A DNA stretch of 64,000 nucleotides from Curtobacterium flaccumfaciens pv. betae. Lineage in GTDB: Bacteria > Actinomycetota > Actinomycetes > Actinomycetales > Microbacteriaceae. The notes below the pieces were generated by a model that worked only from the letters and a program-made list of their open reading frames with translations, was not told the origin of the DNA and made no database searches. The stretch's first letter is position 1. The number at the start of each line of letters is the position of its first letter. Both the position numbers and the translations under genes were made by a program. Of the stretch, positions 24,251 through 33,043 are shown piece after piece. Where the stretch lies: the NCBI RefSeq assembly GCF_026241855.1, contig NZ_JAPJDC010000001.1, positions 372,001 to 436,000 of the forward strand. The letters are read 5' to 3'.

Positions 24251-24402
24251 TGATCTCCTCGTGGGGGTGGTGCGTTGCGGGCCGGTTCCGGCCCGGAACC
24301 AGTGTGCGCGCAGCCGCGGCCGGGTGGGAGGTACAACCAGGACACCCCTGTGCCCGCGGACGGGCGCGTCGTACCGGCCGCGTGGCGCGGCGTTCTGCTC
24401 GC

Positions 24403-25464
24403 TCAGGCGAGCCGGGCCAGCCGCTGCCCCGCGATCGTGGCGAAGCGCAGCGGGTCGGCGAGGGCGTCGTCGGGCTCGCCGGTGGTCTGCGTCGCGAGCA
24501 CGGTGAGCGACGCGGCGGCCGCGTAGTCGTCGAGCGGGGCCTCGATCGCGCCCGCGACGAGCATCGAGCGGGCACCGGGAGCGTGCGCCGCGGTCAGGTC
24601 GCGGACCACCGAGGGCACCTTCCCGACGGCGCTCTGCCCGTCGAAGCACCCTTCGCCGCTGATCACGACGTCGGCACCGCTCACGTCGGACCCCTCGAGC
24701 AGCGCCGGCAGCCCGAGGACCTCGGCGACGGCCGCGGCCCCACCGGCGAGCGTGGCGCCCCACACCAGCAGGCCGAACCCGACACCGCCGGCGGCTCCGG
24801 CGCCCGGGGTGTCCGGGTCGACGTCGGGGAAGCGTGCGGCCCAGGTTGCGAGTCGGTCATCGAAGGACACCACACGGTCGGGCGTGATGCCCTTCTGCGG
24901 GCCGAAGACGGCTGCGGCACCGGTCGGACCGAGCAGCGGAGAGGTCACGTCGGTGAGCACGGTGACACCGAGCGGGGGGAGCGCGCGGAGGCCGCCGGTG
25001 CCGGCTCCTTCGCTGCCGAGTCCGAGCGCCTCGAGCACTGGACGCCCGCCGTCGGTCGACGCGCTGCCCCCGATGCCGAGCACGAGCCCCGTCGCACCGG
25101 CGTCGAGCGCGGCGGCGATCGCTTCGCCGAACCCGCGGCTCGTCGCCGTGTCCGGCATCGGTGCGTCGAGCAGGGGGAGGCCGCTCGTCGCCGCGAGCTC
25201 CACCACCGCGCGGTCGTCGGGCAGCCGCAGCCAGTGGGTGTCGACCGGCGTGCCGGCCGGTCCGGTCACGGTGACGGGGACCCGGACTGATCCGGGGACC
25301 GCGGACTCGAAGGCGTCGAGCGTGCCCTCGCCGCCGTCGGCCATCGGGACGAGCACCACGTCGTCGTCGGGGCGTTCGGTCAGCCAGCCGTCGCGGACCG
25401 CCTCAGCGATCGACGCCGCCGTCGCGGTGCCCTTGAACGAGTCCGGAGCCACGATGATGCGCAC
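24403..25464 (-). CDS. Glycerate kinase (GlxK/GarK family)
   Basis: A 353-residue glycerate kinase. It opens with [20 protein letters not shown] and has the family blocks [31 protein letters not shown] and [19 protein letters not shown]. It phosphorylates glycerate, linking glyoxylate or glucarate degradation to glycolysis. No pathway partners are adjacent. GTG 25464 has TACGGT seven bases upstream and no ribosome site, so it looks leaderless. Confidence 0.9.
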   Translation of the reverse strand: MRIIVAPDSFKGTATAASIAEAVRDGWLTERPDDDVVLVPMADGGEGTLDAFESAVPGSVRVPVTVTGPAGTPVDTHWLRLPDDRAVVELAATSGLPLLDAPMPDTATSRGFGEAIAAALDAGATGLVLGIGGSASTDGGRPVLEALGLGSEGAGTGGLRALPPLGVTVLTDVTSPLLGPTGAAAVFGPQKGITPDRVVSFDDRLATWAARFPDVDPDTPGAGAAGGVGFGLLVWGATLAGGAAAVAEVLGLPALLEGSDVSGADVVISGEGCFDGQSAVGKVPSVVRDLTAAHAPGARSMLVAGAIEAPLDDYAAAASLTVLATQTTGEPDDALADPLRFATIAGQRLARLA

Positions 25465-25504
25465 GGCTCCCACCGTAGCGGCCGGTCGCCAGACGCCGGC
25501 GTGC

Positions 25505-25657
25505 GTGCGAGACGCCGGCGTGTGCGCATGTGCGCGCGTGCGAGACGCCGGCGTGTGCGCAGGACGCCTCGTTGTCCTCGAGACGCCTCCGGATCCGGCG
25601 GCGTTTCGACGACATGGCGGCGTCGAACGAAGACGCCGGCGTCTCGCGAACGACCGC
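25505..25657. repeat. Direct repeats around GAGACGCCGGCGT
   Basis: A 24-base unit beginning GTGCGAGACGCCGGCGTG is exactly duplicated at 25505-25528 and 25538-25561, and a third related core (GACGCCGGCGTC, itself palindromic) lies at about 25632-25643. A further pair, CGCCTCCGGATCCGGCGGCG, can form a hairpin between. This fills the space between the DAO-type oxidase stop and the glycerate kinase promoter. Function unknown; part may terminate the oxidase... glycerate kinase region transcripts. Confidence 0.6.
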
Positions 25658-25666
25658 GCGCTGGCC

Positions 25667-26803
25667 TCAGGGCGCGGGCACCGGCTCCGGCAGGGCGAAG
25701 CGCGGGTGCGGCACACCGCCCGTCGCGAGGTCCGCGAGCATCTCGCCGAGCAGCGGCGCGAACTTGAAGCCGTGCCCGGAGAACCCCGTCGCCACGGTCA
25801 GCGGCCCGACCCGGTCGATGACGAAGTCCTCGTCGGGGGAGTTGTCGTACAGGCAGCTGATGAACTCAGGCTTCGTCGCGTCGACCCCCGGCACGTACCG
25901 CGCGACGTACGCCTGTAGTCGCTCGGCCTCGGCAGGCACGGGCACGAAGTCCCGGTGGTCCGGGTCGACGACGGGGCCGGTGCCGTGGAACCCGACCTTG
26001 ACGCCCTCGCCCGGCGTCAGCAGCCCGTACACGTCGTCGCCGTCGGCCCAGTGCACGAAGCTCGGCCAGGCCGCGTCCGGCAGGTGGCTGGGGAAGTGGG
26101 CCGGCTGCTCCTGGGTGACGCGGATGGCCGGGAGGCCCGCCCCGCGTCCGGCGAGCAGCCCGCCGACCAGCGTGGGGGCCCACGAGCCCACCGCGGCCAC
26201 CACGGACGCGGTACGGACCGCGGCGCCGTCGGACAGCGCCACGGTGACGTCGTCACCGTGGTCCTCGAGCCCGGTGACCCGCGTGTCGAACCGCAGGTCG
26301 GCGAGACCGGTCCGTTCGGCCAGCGTCAGGAACACCTCGATCGTCCGGTCGGAGCGGATGCGCCCGGCGGAGGGATGGGTCAGCACGTGCCCCTCGAACG
26401 CGATGCCGGGCCAGCGCGCCGCCGCCTGGTCCGGGGTCAGCGACTCGTGCGGGATGTCCGCGTCGGCGAGGGCGGCGGCGATCGCGTCGACGACCTCGGG
26501 CCGACCGTGGTCGACGGCCCCCGTGCGGACGATGAGCTCCTCGCCGGCGGCGGCCTCGAGCGCTCCCCACAGTTCGAGGGCCCGGGTGGTCAGGGCGACG
26601 TACTCGGGGTCGGCGTAGCCCTGCCGGAAGATCCGGGTCGCACCGTGCGAGGAACCGAGGTGGTGGCCGCGGGCGTGCTGTTCCACGAGCAGGACGCGCT
26701 CGCCGCGAGCAGTGAGCGCGTAGGCGGCCGCAGCGCCGACGACCCCGGCACCGATGACGACCACGGGTCCGATGTGTTCGGGGGAACCGGGAGACGAGGA
26801 CAT
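25667..26803 (-). CDS. FAD-dependent sarcosine/N-methyl-amino-acid oxidase (MSOX/SolA-like)
   Basis: A 378-residue flavoprotein. The FAD-binding GAGVVGAAAAYAL is at about 18-30; SSHGATRIFRQGYADPEYV is the monomeric sarcosine oxidase signature; CLYDNSPDEDFVID carries the cysteine to which FAD is covalently attached in the family; GFSGHGFKFAP is the C-terminal flavin motif. It oxidises an N-methyl amino acid (sarcosine or N-methyltryptophan) to give formaldehyde and hydrogen peroxide. Exact substrate not determinable. ATG 26803 lies just downstream of the tRNA gene. Confidence 0.88.
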   Translation of the reverse strand: MSSSPGSPEHIGPVVVIGAGVVGAAAAYALTARGERVLLVEQHARGHHLGSSHGATRIFRQGYADPEYVALTTRALELWGALEAAAGEELIVRTGAVDHGRPEVVDAIAAALADADIPHESLTPDQAAARWPGIAFEGHVLTHPSAGRIRSDRTIEVFLTLAERTGLADLRFDTRVTGLEDHGDDVTVALSDGAAVRTASVVAAVGSWAPTLVGGLLAGRGAGLPAIRVTQEQPAHFPSHLPDAAWPSFVHWADGDDVYGLLTPGEGVKVGFHGTGPVVDPDHRDFVPVPAEAERLQAYVARYVPGVDATKPEFISCLYDNSPDEDFVIDRVGPLTVATGFSGHGFKFAPLLGEMLADLATGGVPHPRFALPEPVPAP

Positions 26804-26825
26804 GCGGCGAGCGTACGTCCGACGG

Positions 26826-26896
26826 AGCGAGTGACGGGAATCGAACCCGCGCTACCAGCTTGGGAAGCTGGAGTTCTACCATTGAACTACACTCGC
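26826..26896 (-). tRNA. tRNA-Gly (anticodon CCC)
   Basis: A 71-base tRNA on the minus strand. Acceptor arms GCGAGTG/CACTCGC pair fully; the anticodon stem CCAGC/GCTGG encloses the loop TTCCCAA with anticodon CCC; the T arm has GGTTCGATTCC. The 3' CCA is not encoded. It reads GGG glycine codons. Confidence 0.95.
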
Positions 26897-27091
26897 GCGC
26901 CCCGCAGAACGGGACTCGGCAAGCCTAGCGGATTCTCGCCTGGAAGCCAGCCGACCGCGCACCGTACGCCGTCTCGCGGGCGCGTGTCGCGCCTCCCGAG
27001 TCTCCGCTGTGAGGGTGCGAGCCTGACGGACAGGTGTCGCCCCCGTGTGTACCGTCCAGGGAGTTCCAGCCCCGAACCGAGGAGGACCCGG

Positions 27092-28201
27092 ATGGTCAGG
27101 CATCCCCTCATCGACGACGTGGTCGGCTCGGCGATCGTGGTCGAGTCCGCCTCGCCCGTCGTGTGGCTGACCGATGCGCTCGCCTCGCTGCTCCGCCGGT
27201 CGGCGGACGCCGGACGGACGGTCGTGCTCCGCACCGGCCGGGCCGCGGCGATCACCCCGGCTCTCCGGCACGCGCTCGGCGCGTACGGCGCCGCGTGGGC
27301 GGTGTCCGACTTCGACGGCACACTGCGTGACGGCCGGACCGGCGTCGCCGCATCGGACATCGAGGACTTCGTGCACCGAGGCCCCGAACTCGTGGGCACG
27401 CCGTCGCCCGAACACCCGGTCTCGGCTGACTCGGTGCGACAGATCAGCATCGACCTGACCCTCCGGCACCACCCCGGCCGTGCGGTCGACATGGGCTCCG
27501 CGATCGAGGCGTTGTGCCACACCGTCGGCACCTGCCCGACCCGGTGGGGTACCGCCGAACCGCTCACCGTGCCGTGGGACCGCTGGGTCGTGACGCAGTA
27601 CGCGAAGCACGAGGCGCCCGGGATCTCGACCTCGTACGCCGTCGGCGAGGGGTTCTCCGCGACGATGACCGCGCACCTGGTCGGCGGGGTCGTCGTCGAG
27701 ACGATGTCCGCCGTGCTCACCGTGCCCGAGGAGAACACCGACCCGGGGCTGGCGAACCGGATGTTCGACGCCGTGCAGCGGGTCGCCGACCAGGTCGTCC
27801 CCGTGTTCGGCGTGGTCATGCAGCGCCGCGGGGACGCCGACCACCTGGTGCGGGCCGTCTCGCACGGCGAACCGTCGCCGCTCGCCGTCGTCGTGGGCCC
27901 CGAGGCCGCGGGCTTCCTGGACCGCGACGGCGTCTGGCCGCCGCCGCGCACCACGACCGCGACCTTCGCGGCCGGCTCCGGCTCGGCCGCTCGTCCGGGT
28001 GCCGACGCGACCGACGACGGTGGGATGATCGTCCGCTTCGAGGACGGCTGGGAAGCGCTCGAGTCGTTCCTCGACCGCATCGACGAGGACCGCTTCCTGC
28101 AGCTGGTCGGTGGCGCACCGCTCGACCCCGCGCACGACGAGGGCACGCTCGACGGCCACGTCCGCGACGACCGGATGGTGGGCGGTCACGGTGCCGCGTG
28201 A
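27092..28201 (+). CDS. Protein of unknown function, DUF6177-like
   Basis: A 369-residue soluble protein with no clear signal peptide or membrane helix. It resembles, from memory only, the actinobacterial DUF6177 family. Notable stretches are QISIDLTLRHHPGRAVDMGS, CPTRWGTAEPLTVPWDRWVV and a Gly/Ser/Ala linker near residue 300 before an acidic C-terminal part. A strong ribosome site (GAGGAGG) precedes ATG 27092. It overlaps the next small gene by 11 bases and so forms a two-gene unit behind tRNA-Gly. No function is assigned. Confidence 0.6.
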   Translation: MVRHPLIDDVVGSAIVVESASPVVWLTDALASLLRRSADAGRTVVLRTGRAAAITPALRHALGAYGAAWAVSDFDGTLRDGRTGVAASDIEDFVHRGPELVGTPSPEHPVSADSVRQISIDLTLRHHPGRAVDMGSAIEALCHTVGTCPTRWGTAEPLTVPWDRWVVTQYAKHEAPGISTSYAVGEGFSATMTAHLVGGVVVETMSAVLTVPEENTDPGLANRMFDAVQRVADQVVPVFGVVMQRRGDADHLVRAVSHGEPSPLAVVVGPEAAGFLDRDGVWPPPRTTTATFAAGSGSAARPGADATDDGGMIVRFEDGWEALESFLDRIDEDRFLQLVGGAPLDPAHDEGTLDGHVRDDRMVGGHGAA

Positions 28202-28538
28202 CGTCACCATCCTCTGCCGCCAGCCGGTCGAGACGCGCGAGGTGGCGGAGGCGCTCCTGCTGCACGACGAGACCTGGGGTGTCCGGGCGCTCGACGACGG
28301 CCCGATGATGCAGGTCTGCCGTGACGCCACGCACCCGGTGATCACCGTGCTCGGCGTGCGCCGGGTGGACTCCTTCGACGAGGTCGAGCGGATCCTGCCG
28401 GACGCCCCGACCCTGGCGACGCCGCTGTGGTGGGTCGACACCGTGACCCCCGCGGGCCCCGACGGGGAATCGGGGATCTCGGCCGCCCTCGAGGCCGCGA
28501 TGGACCTCAACGCGGTCTGCATCGTCCACGGGGACTGA
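28191..28538 (+). CDS. Small conserved-looking protein, unknown function
   Basis: A 115-residue soluble protein starting at GTG 28191 inside the end of the preceding gene. Content: PRDVTILCRQPVETREVAEA, then an alternating strand/helix pattern (MQVCRD, VITVLGVRR, VDSFDEVERILP) ending in AALEAAMDLNAVCIVHGD. The alpha/beta pattern is compact; no catalytic motif is evident. It is presumably a partner of the DUF6177-like protein, by coupling alone. Confidence 0.6.
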   Translation: MPRDVTILCRQPVETREVAEALLLHDETWGVRALDDGPMMQVCRDATHPVITVLGVRRVDSFDEVERILPDAPTLATPLWWVDTVTPAGPDGESGISAALEAAMDLNAVCIVHGD

Positions 28539-28574
28539 CCGGGGTCGTTCCAGCCGTGTGGCCGGTACCGCGGG

Positions 28575-30620
28575 TCAGTCCCGCTTGCTCATCGCGGCCA
28601 GGCGCTCGTTGTAGGCCTTGAGGTCGGCGTCACCGTCGCGGTCGGCCTTGCGGTCCAGGCGCTTCGCGTCGCGCTTGTCCGAGCGCATCCAGTTCCGGAC
28701 GACGAGCAGGGCCACGAACACCATCGGGAGCTCCGACGCACCCCAGGCGATGCCGCCGCCGGTGTGCTGGTCGTCGAGCAGCGCGGCGTCGTTCGTCTGG
28801 CCCAGCGCGTGGAACCAGTCCACCGCGAACACCGACTGCGACGTCATGACCGCGACGCCGAAGAACGCGTGGAACGCCAGGGTGGCCAGCAGGGTGATGA
28901 TGAGCATCGGGTACGGCGGGCGCTGTGGGCCCGGGTCGACGCCGACGAAGACCCAGAAGAACAGGTAGCCGCTCAGGACGAAGTGGATGATCATCGCGAC
29001 GTGCCACTCGTGCGATTGCATCGCGGCCTGGTACGCCGGCGTGAAGTAGAACACCACGAGGGACCCGGCGAAGATGATGCCCGCGACGGCTGGCTTGCCG
29101 AGGAACTGCATCCAGCGGGAGTGCACGAAGAGCATGAGCCACTCGCGGGCGCCGCGTGAGCCGTCGTTCCGGACCGGCAGGGTTCGGAGCGCGAGCAGCA
29201 CCGGGCCACCGAGCACGAGCGGCAGCGGGACGAACATCATCAGCAGCATGTGCTGGAGCATGTGCGACGAGAAGTGGATCATGCCGTAGACGGCGGGGCC
29301 GGCCGAGGTGGTCCAGATGAACAGGGCGCAGCCGATCAGCCAGGCGATGGTGCGACCGACGGGCCAGGCGTCGCCGCGCTTCCGGAGCTTGCGCACCGCC
29401 AGCAGGTACCAGACGGCCCCGACGACGGCCAGGCCGAGCCACACCCAGTCGATGTGCCACTGGGTCAGGTAGGTCTGCGTGGTCTGTGCCGGCGGGAACG
29501 GGAACCCGATCAGGCCGGAGCGGGTGTCCTCGCCCGTCGCGGGGGTCTGCGGGATCGGCGGCTGTGAGCGGGACACGGCGACCGAGACGCCGATCGCCAC
29601 GGCCATGAACACGATCTCGGCCAGCGCGAACCGGGTGAACAGGCGGCGGTCGAGCGGCGCGCGGAGGAGCCCGGGCACGAGCTTCCGGCGCTGCACGATG
29701 CCCGCGACACCGAGCAGTACGAGGATGAGCGCCTTGACGGTGATGAGCCAGCCGTACGTCGTCGTGACGAGGTCGAGCGGGCCGGTCAGACGCAGCGATG
29801 CGTTGACGATGCCGGAGAACGCCACGGCCCCGAACGACCAGCCGGCGAGCGTCGAGTACCGGGCGATCACGCGTCCGGTCGCGCCCTTGGTGCGGGTGCG
29901 GAGCAGGACCACGGCGACCAGGCCGCCGGCCCATACGCACACCCCGACCAGGTGGATCGCGAGCGAGTTCACCGCGTTCGCGTGCTCGAGCGACCCGGCG
30001 GCGTGGCCGGACAGGGCCAGGGGGAGCAGGGCGAACAGGCCGATCACGGTGGCGAACGCCAGGGTCGTCACCCGGGTGGCGAAGGCAGCGACCACCGTGG
30101 CGACCAGGATGGCGGCAGCCGACACCACGAGCGCCTGGCCGATCTCGACCTGGAACGCGAAGAGCATGAAGTTGCGGGCGAACACCGGGCTGGTGAGCGG
30201 GACACCGAGGGTGTTCGCGCCGGTCAGGACGATGCTCACCGCGGCGGCCAGGAACCAGACGGCGCCGGTTGCCGCGGCCCACCGGGTGGCCCGGTGCTGC
30301 ACGCTCGACAGGGCGCCGTGGTCCTTCTTCTGCGCGGGCAGCGCGAACGCCGCGACGATGAGGAGCCCGATGGTCAGTGCTGCCATCGTGTCGTGCACGA
30401 CTCGGGCGATCGGCAGGCCGTACTCGACGACGTCGCCGGCGGACACCAGCTGCTGACCCGCGCTGAAGGCACCGGTAATCGTCAGCCCGAGGATCGAGCA
30501 CGCGACGGCGAGCGGGATCGCGATGACGAGGACCGTCGCGACGGTGGACGAGCGCCCGGTGGTGGGGGCGGCGTCCGGCGCTGACCCGGTGGGCTGGGTT
30601 TCGGGTGACGTGACGGTCAT
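28575..30620 (-). CDS. CopD/CtaG fused membrane protein (second copy)
   Basis: A 681-residue paralogue of the 11362-13404 product with the same architecture: CopD-type N-half (LAIHLVGVCVWAGGLVAVVLL) and CtaG-type C-half (MIHFSSHMLQHMLLMMFVPLPLVLG, TSQSVFAVDWF). Its histidine-rich HFSSHMLQHM stretch is typical of CtaG and may bind copper. The C-terminal 35 residues are highly charged. ATG 30620; the convergent 28191-28538 gene ends 36 bases away. Likely role is copper handling for cytochrome oxidase assembly. Confidence 0.84.
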   Translation of the reverse strand: MTVTSPETQPTGSAPDAAPTTGRSSTVATVLVIAIPLAVACSILGLTITGAFSAGQQLVSAGDVVEYGLPIARVVHDTMAALTIGLLIVAAFALPAQKKDHGALSSVQHRATRWAAATGAVWFLAAAVSIVLTGANTLGVPLTSPVFARNFMLFAFQVEIGQALVVSAAAILVATVVAAFATRVTTLAFATVIGLFALLPLALSGHAAGSLEHANAVNSLAIHLVGVCVWAGGLVAVVLLRTRTKGATGRVIARYSTLAGWSFGAVAFSGIVNASLRLTGPLDLVTTTYGWLITVKALILVLLGVAGIVQRRKLVPGLLRAPLDRRLFTRFALAEIVFMAVAIGVSVAVSRSQPPIPQTPATGEDTRSGLIGFPFPPAQTTQTYLTQWHIDWVWLGLAVVGAVWYLLAVRKLRKRGDAWPVGRTIAWLIGCALFIWTTSAGPAVYGMIHFSSHMLQHMLLMMFVPLPLVLGGPVLLALRTLPVRNDGSRGAREWLMLFVHSRWMQFLGKPAVAGIIFAGSLVVFYFTPAYQAAMQSHEWHVAMIIHFVLSGYLFFWVFVGVDPGPQRPPYPMLIITLLATLAFHAFFGVAVMTSQSVFAVDWFHALGQTNDAALLDDQHTGGGIAWGASELPMVFVALLVVRNWMRSDKRDAKRLDRKADRDGDADLKAYNERLAAMSKRD

Positions 30621-30672
30621 GACCGTCCAATGGTAGGCGTGTCGGCTGGCAACCGGCCCCTCGGTTGCGCGC

Positions 30673-31764
30673 TCAGACCCGCCGTTCCCAGATGCCCTCG
30701 CAGCCGACGCCGACGAACCCGACGGCCTCGTTCACGTCGAGCATGTGGCGGTTCTCCTCCGCGTTGAACGTGATGATCGACGGGTGCCCCGGATGCTCGC
30801 GCTCGACGGCCTCGATCCCGACCGCCTTCAGGAGCCATCCGAGCCGCTGCCCACGGTGCTCACGGACGACGAGGGTGTCGCCCTGCATGACCGGCTGCGC
30901 GAGGGGACCGGGGACGGCGAGCTGGGTGAACCCGACGAGCGACCCAGTCGAGGTGTCCTCGACCACGACCGTGCGCATCGTGCGGGGTCCGTCCTCGAGG
31001 TGCTGCTCGTGTGTCCGGAGCCGCTCGACCGTCCAGGCGTCCTCGGGCTCGGTCATGTCGCCCGACGGGGCGTCGGTGCTCATCCGGGTCAGCAGGAGCG
31101 CGAGGTCCGACTGCCACCGATCGGGTGTCGGACCCATCCAGGTGTGCACGCGGTGGTGGTCACCCGACGCCGCGGTCGCAGCCGCACGGACGTCGGCCAC
31201 CGCGGCCTCGGCAGCCGGGAGTGCGAGACGGCTGATCCGGTTGACCTGCCCGAGCCGCCAGCCTCGACGGGTCAGGAACCGGACCGCTGCCTCGTCCTCC
31301 GGGACGGCCCCGAACCCGGTGGGGGCCTGTCGGTACCCGGGGCCGGATGCCGGCCCGACCTGTCGTGAGACCGCGTACGTCTTCCACTGCGTGCGTCCCT
31401 GACCGCGAGCGACGTCCTCCAGGTGTTCGGCCAGGAGCGTGCCCACGCCGCGACGTCGGTGTCCGGGTGCGACGCTGACCGCGATCCAGCAGTTCGGGGC
31501 GGCCGGGTCCACCTTCGAGTCGTACGAGCCGGCTCCGACCGCGGTCCCCTCGTCGTCGCGGACCAGGAACAGTCGGCTGGGTGCGTCCGGGTCGAGCAGG
31601 TACGGCAGCTGTTCCTCGGGGGTCCAGAGCAACTCGGGCAGGTGCGTGGTCGCGATCTCGGCCCGGTTCTGCACGTCGACCCACTCGCGGAACACCGAGA
31701 CGACCGCCGGGTCGTCGTCCATGGTGGCGGGCACCGTGATCTCGTCGACGGTGTACGTGGTCAT
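30673..31764 (-). CDS. GNAT acetyltransferase with two tandem domains
   Basis: A 363-residue protein with two GNAT folds. The first has the acetyl-CoA loop APGHRRRGVGTLLAEHLEDV (near 110-130); the second has VREHRGQRLGWLLKAVGIEA (near 310-330) and ends with NEAVGFVGVGCEGIWERRV. The layout resembles mycothiol synthase (MshD), but relatives of other function are common, so only acetyltransferase is claimed. ATG 31764 has a weak GGAG upstream; the frame extends further without support. Confidence 0.8.
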   Translation of the reverse strand: MTTYTVDEITVPATMDDDPAVVSVFREWVDVQNRAEIATTHLPELLWTPEEQLPYLLDPDAPSRLFLVRDDEGTAVGAGSYDSKVDPAAPNCWIAVSVAPGHRRRGVGTLLAEHLEDVARGQGRTQWKTYAVSRQVGPASGPGYRQAPTGFGAVPEDEAAVRFLTRRGWRLGQVNRISRLALPAAEAAVADVRAAATAASGDHHRVHTWMGPTPDRWQSDLALLLTRMSTDAPSGDMTEPEDAWTVERLRTHEQHLEDGPRTMRTVVVEDTSTGSLVGFTQLAVPGPLAQPVMQGDTLVVREHRGQRLGWLLKAVGIEAVEREHPGHPSIITFNAEENRHMLDVNEAVGFVGVGCEGIWERRV

Positions 31765-31835
31765 CACTGCTCCGAACGCCGCCCGCCCGGGTGGTGGGCA
31801 GCCTGGCAGCATACCGGCGCGACGCCCGCTGCCGC

Positions 31836-31841
31836 TAGGCT
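31836..31841 (+). promoter_or_regulatory. -10 hexamer of leaderless dcd promoter
   Basis: TAGGCT six bases before the GTG start of dcd. The same hexamer stands six bases before the GTG at 11362 and seven before 50752, and no ribosome site is present at any of them. Confidence 0.6.
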
Positions 31842-31847
31842 TCGTCC

Positions 31848-32435
31848 GTGCTGCTCTCCGACCGCGACATCACCGCCCAGCTCGCCGAAGGCCGGATCGG
31901 CCTCGACCCGTACGACGCCTCGCTCGTGCAGCCGTCGAGCATCGACGTCCGGCTCGACAAGTTCTTCCGGCTGTTCGACAACCACAAGTACCCGCACATC
32001 GACCCCGCGGTGGACCAGCCCGACCTGACCCGCCTGGTCGAGACCGACCCGGACGAGGCGTTCGTGCTGCACCCGGGTGAGTTCGTCCTCGGCTCCACGT
32101 TCGAGGTCGTGACGCTGCCCGACGACATCGCGGCGCGGCTCGAGGGCAAGAGCTCGCTCGGTCGCCTCGGCCTCCTGACCCACTCGACCGCGGGCTTCAT
32201 CGACCCCGGGTTCTCCGGGCACGTGACGCTCGAGCTGTCGAACGTGGCGACGCTGCCGATCAAGCTGTGGCCGGGGATGAAGATCGGGCAGCTCTGCTTC
32301 TTCCAGCTGTCGAGCCCGGCCGAGAAGCCCTACGGTTCCGCCGAGTACCAGTCCCGCTACCAGGGTCAGCGTGGCCCGACCGCGTCCCGCTCGGCGCAGA
32401 ACTTCCACCGGGCGGACGTCTCCGACCCGCGCTGA
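31848..32435 (+). CDS. dcd: dCTP deaminase, probably bifunctional dCTP deaminase/dUTPase
   Basis: A 195-residue trimeric nucleotide hydrolase. Family marks: [69 protein letters not shown] and the C-terminal lid YQGQRGPT. It deaminates dCTP; actinobacterial members such as the M. tuberculosis enzyme also hydrolyse dUTP directly to dUMP, so that is likely here. Start GTG 31848 is leaderless. Length fits the family. Confidence 0.93.
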   Translation: MLLSDRDITAQLAEGRIGLDPYDASLVQPSSIDVRLDKFFRLFDNHKYPHIDPAVDQPDLTRLVETDPDEAFVLHPGEFVLGSTFEVVTLPDDIAARLEGKSSLGRLGLLTHSTAGFIDPGFSGHVTLELSNVATLPIKLWPGMKIGQLCFFQLSSPAEKPYGSAEYQSRYQGQRGPTASRSAQNFHRADVSDPR

Positions 32436-32506
32436 CGAGCGCCGGATAGTCCCGTTCCGTCCGGCCATGCACGGACCCGTCGGTTCCGCCAGCAGACGAA
32501 ATGTCG

Positions 32507-32530
32507 CATGCTGTGTATCGTTGCAGCATG
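32507..32530 (+). promoter_or_regulatory. Inverted repeat spanning the toxin-antitoxin promoter
   Basis: CATGCTG (32507-32513) and CAGCATG (32524-32530) flank a TATCGT -10 hexamer (32516-32521) and include the ATG start at 32528. Binding here by the antitoxin's HTH domain would block transcription, as in autoregulated toxin-antitoxin operons. Confidence 0.65.
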
Positions 32531-33043
32531 TCCGCTGTCCCCCCACGGTCCGCCCCGCCACTGTCGGCCGCGGTGCTCATCCGCGACGCCCGTGAACGCG
32601 CCGAACTGACCCAGGTCCAGCTCGCCCAGCGCGCCGGCGTCACGCAGAGCGTCATCAGCACCTACGAGAACGGTCGGCGGGAACCGTCGCTCGCCGCCCT
32701 GCAGCGGATGCTCCGGGCGGCGGGCTTCACGACGACGATCGACCTGCAGCCGGTCGAGGAACCCCAGCCGCTCCTCGAACGGGTGGTCGCCGCCCGGCAG
32801 GACCTCGTCGACATCGTGCAGCGGTTCGGCGGGCGGAACCCCCGGATCTTCGGCAGCGTCGCCCGGGGTGAGGACGGCCCGGACAGCGACGTCGACCTGA
32901 TGGTCGACGTCGACGCGGGGCTCGGGATCTTCGCGCTCATGCGGATCCAGGACGCCGCCGAGCGGTTGCTCGGCGTGCGGGTCGACGTGGTCGACGCCGC
33001 GGGCATGCGCCCCGGGGTCGTCCGGACCGCGGTGCCGCTGTGA
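32528..33043 (+). CDS. HTH-nucleotidyltransferase fusion, MntA-like antitoxin
   Basis: A 171-residue protein. Residues about 15-65 form an XRE/Cro-type HTH (RAELTQVQLAQRAGVTQSVISTYENGRREPS); residues about 85-171 are a minimal nucleotidyltransferase with the MNT signature GSVARGEDGPDSDVD, an exact GS-x10-DxD. MntA antitoxins inactivate HepT toxins by AMPylating a tyrosine. The extra HTH is not part of basic MntA and suggests that one protein does both transcriptional autoregulation and toxin modification. ATG 32528 is six bases after a TATCGT -10 box; an upstream ATG 32501 would precede that box. GTGA overlap with the next gene. Confidence 0.85.
   Translation: MSAVPPRSAPPLSAAVLIRDARERAELTQVQLAQRAGVTQSVISTYENGRREPSLAALQRMLRAAGFTTTIDLQPVEEPQPLLERVVAARQDLVDIVQRFGGRNPRIFGSVARGEDGPDSDVDLMVDVDAGLGIFALMRIQDAAERLLGVRVDVVDAAGMRPGVVRTAVPL

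Noticed and set aside
26826..26896. Integrated element at the tRNA-Gly gene
   Set aside because: No integrase, no duplicated tRNA 3' end and no change of gene character on either side were seen.
28110..28190. Upstream ATG for the small protein after the DUF6177-like gene
   Set aside because: The extension is the shadow of the preceding gene; GTG 28191 at the 11-base overlap gives a compact protein.
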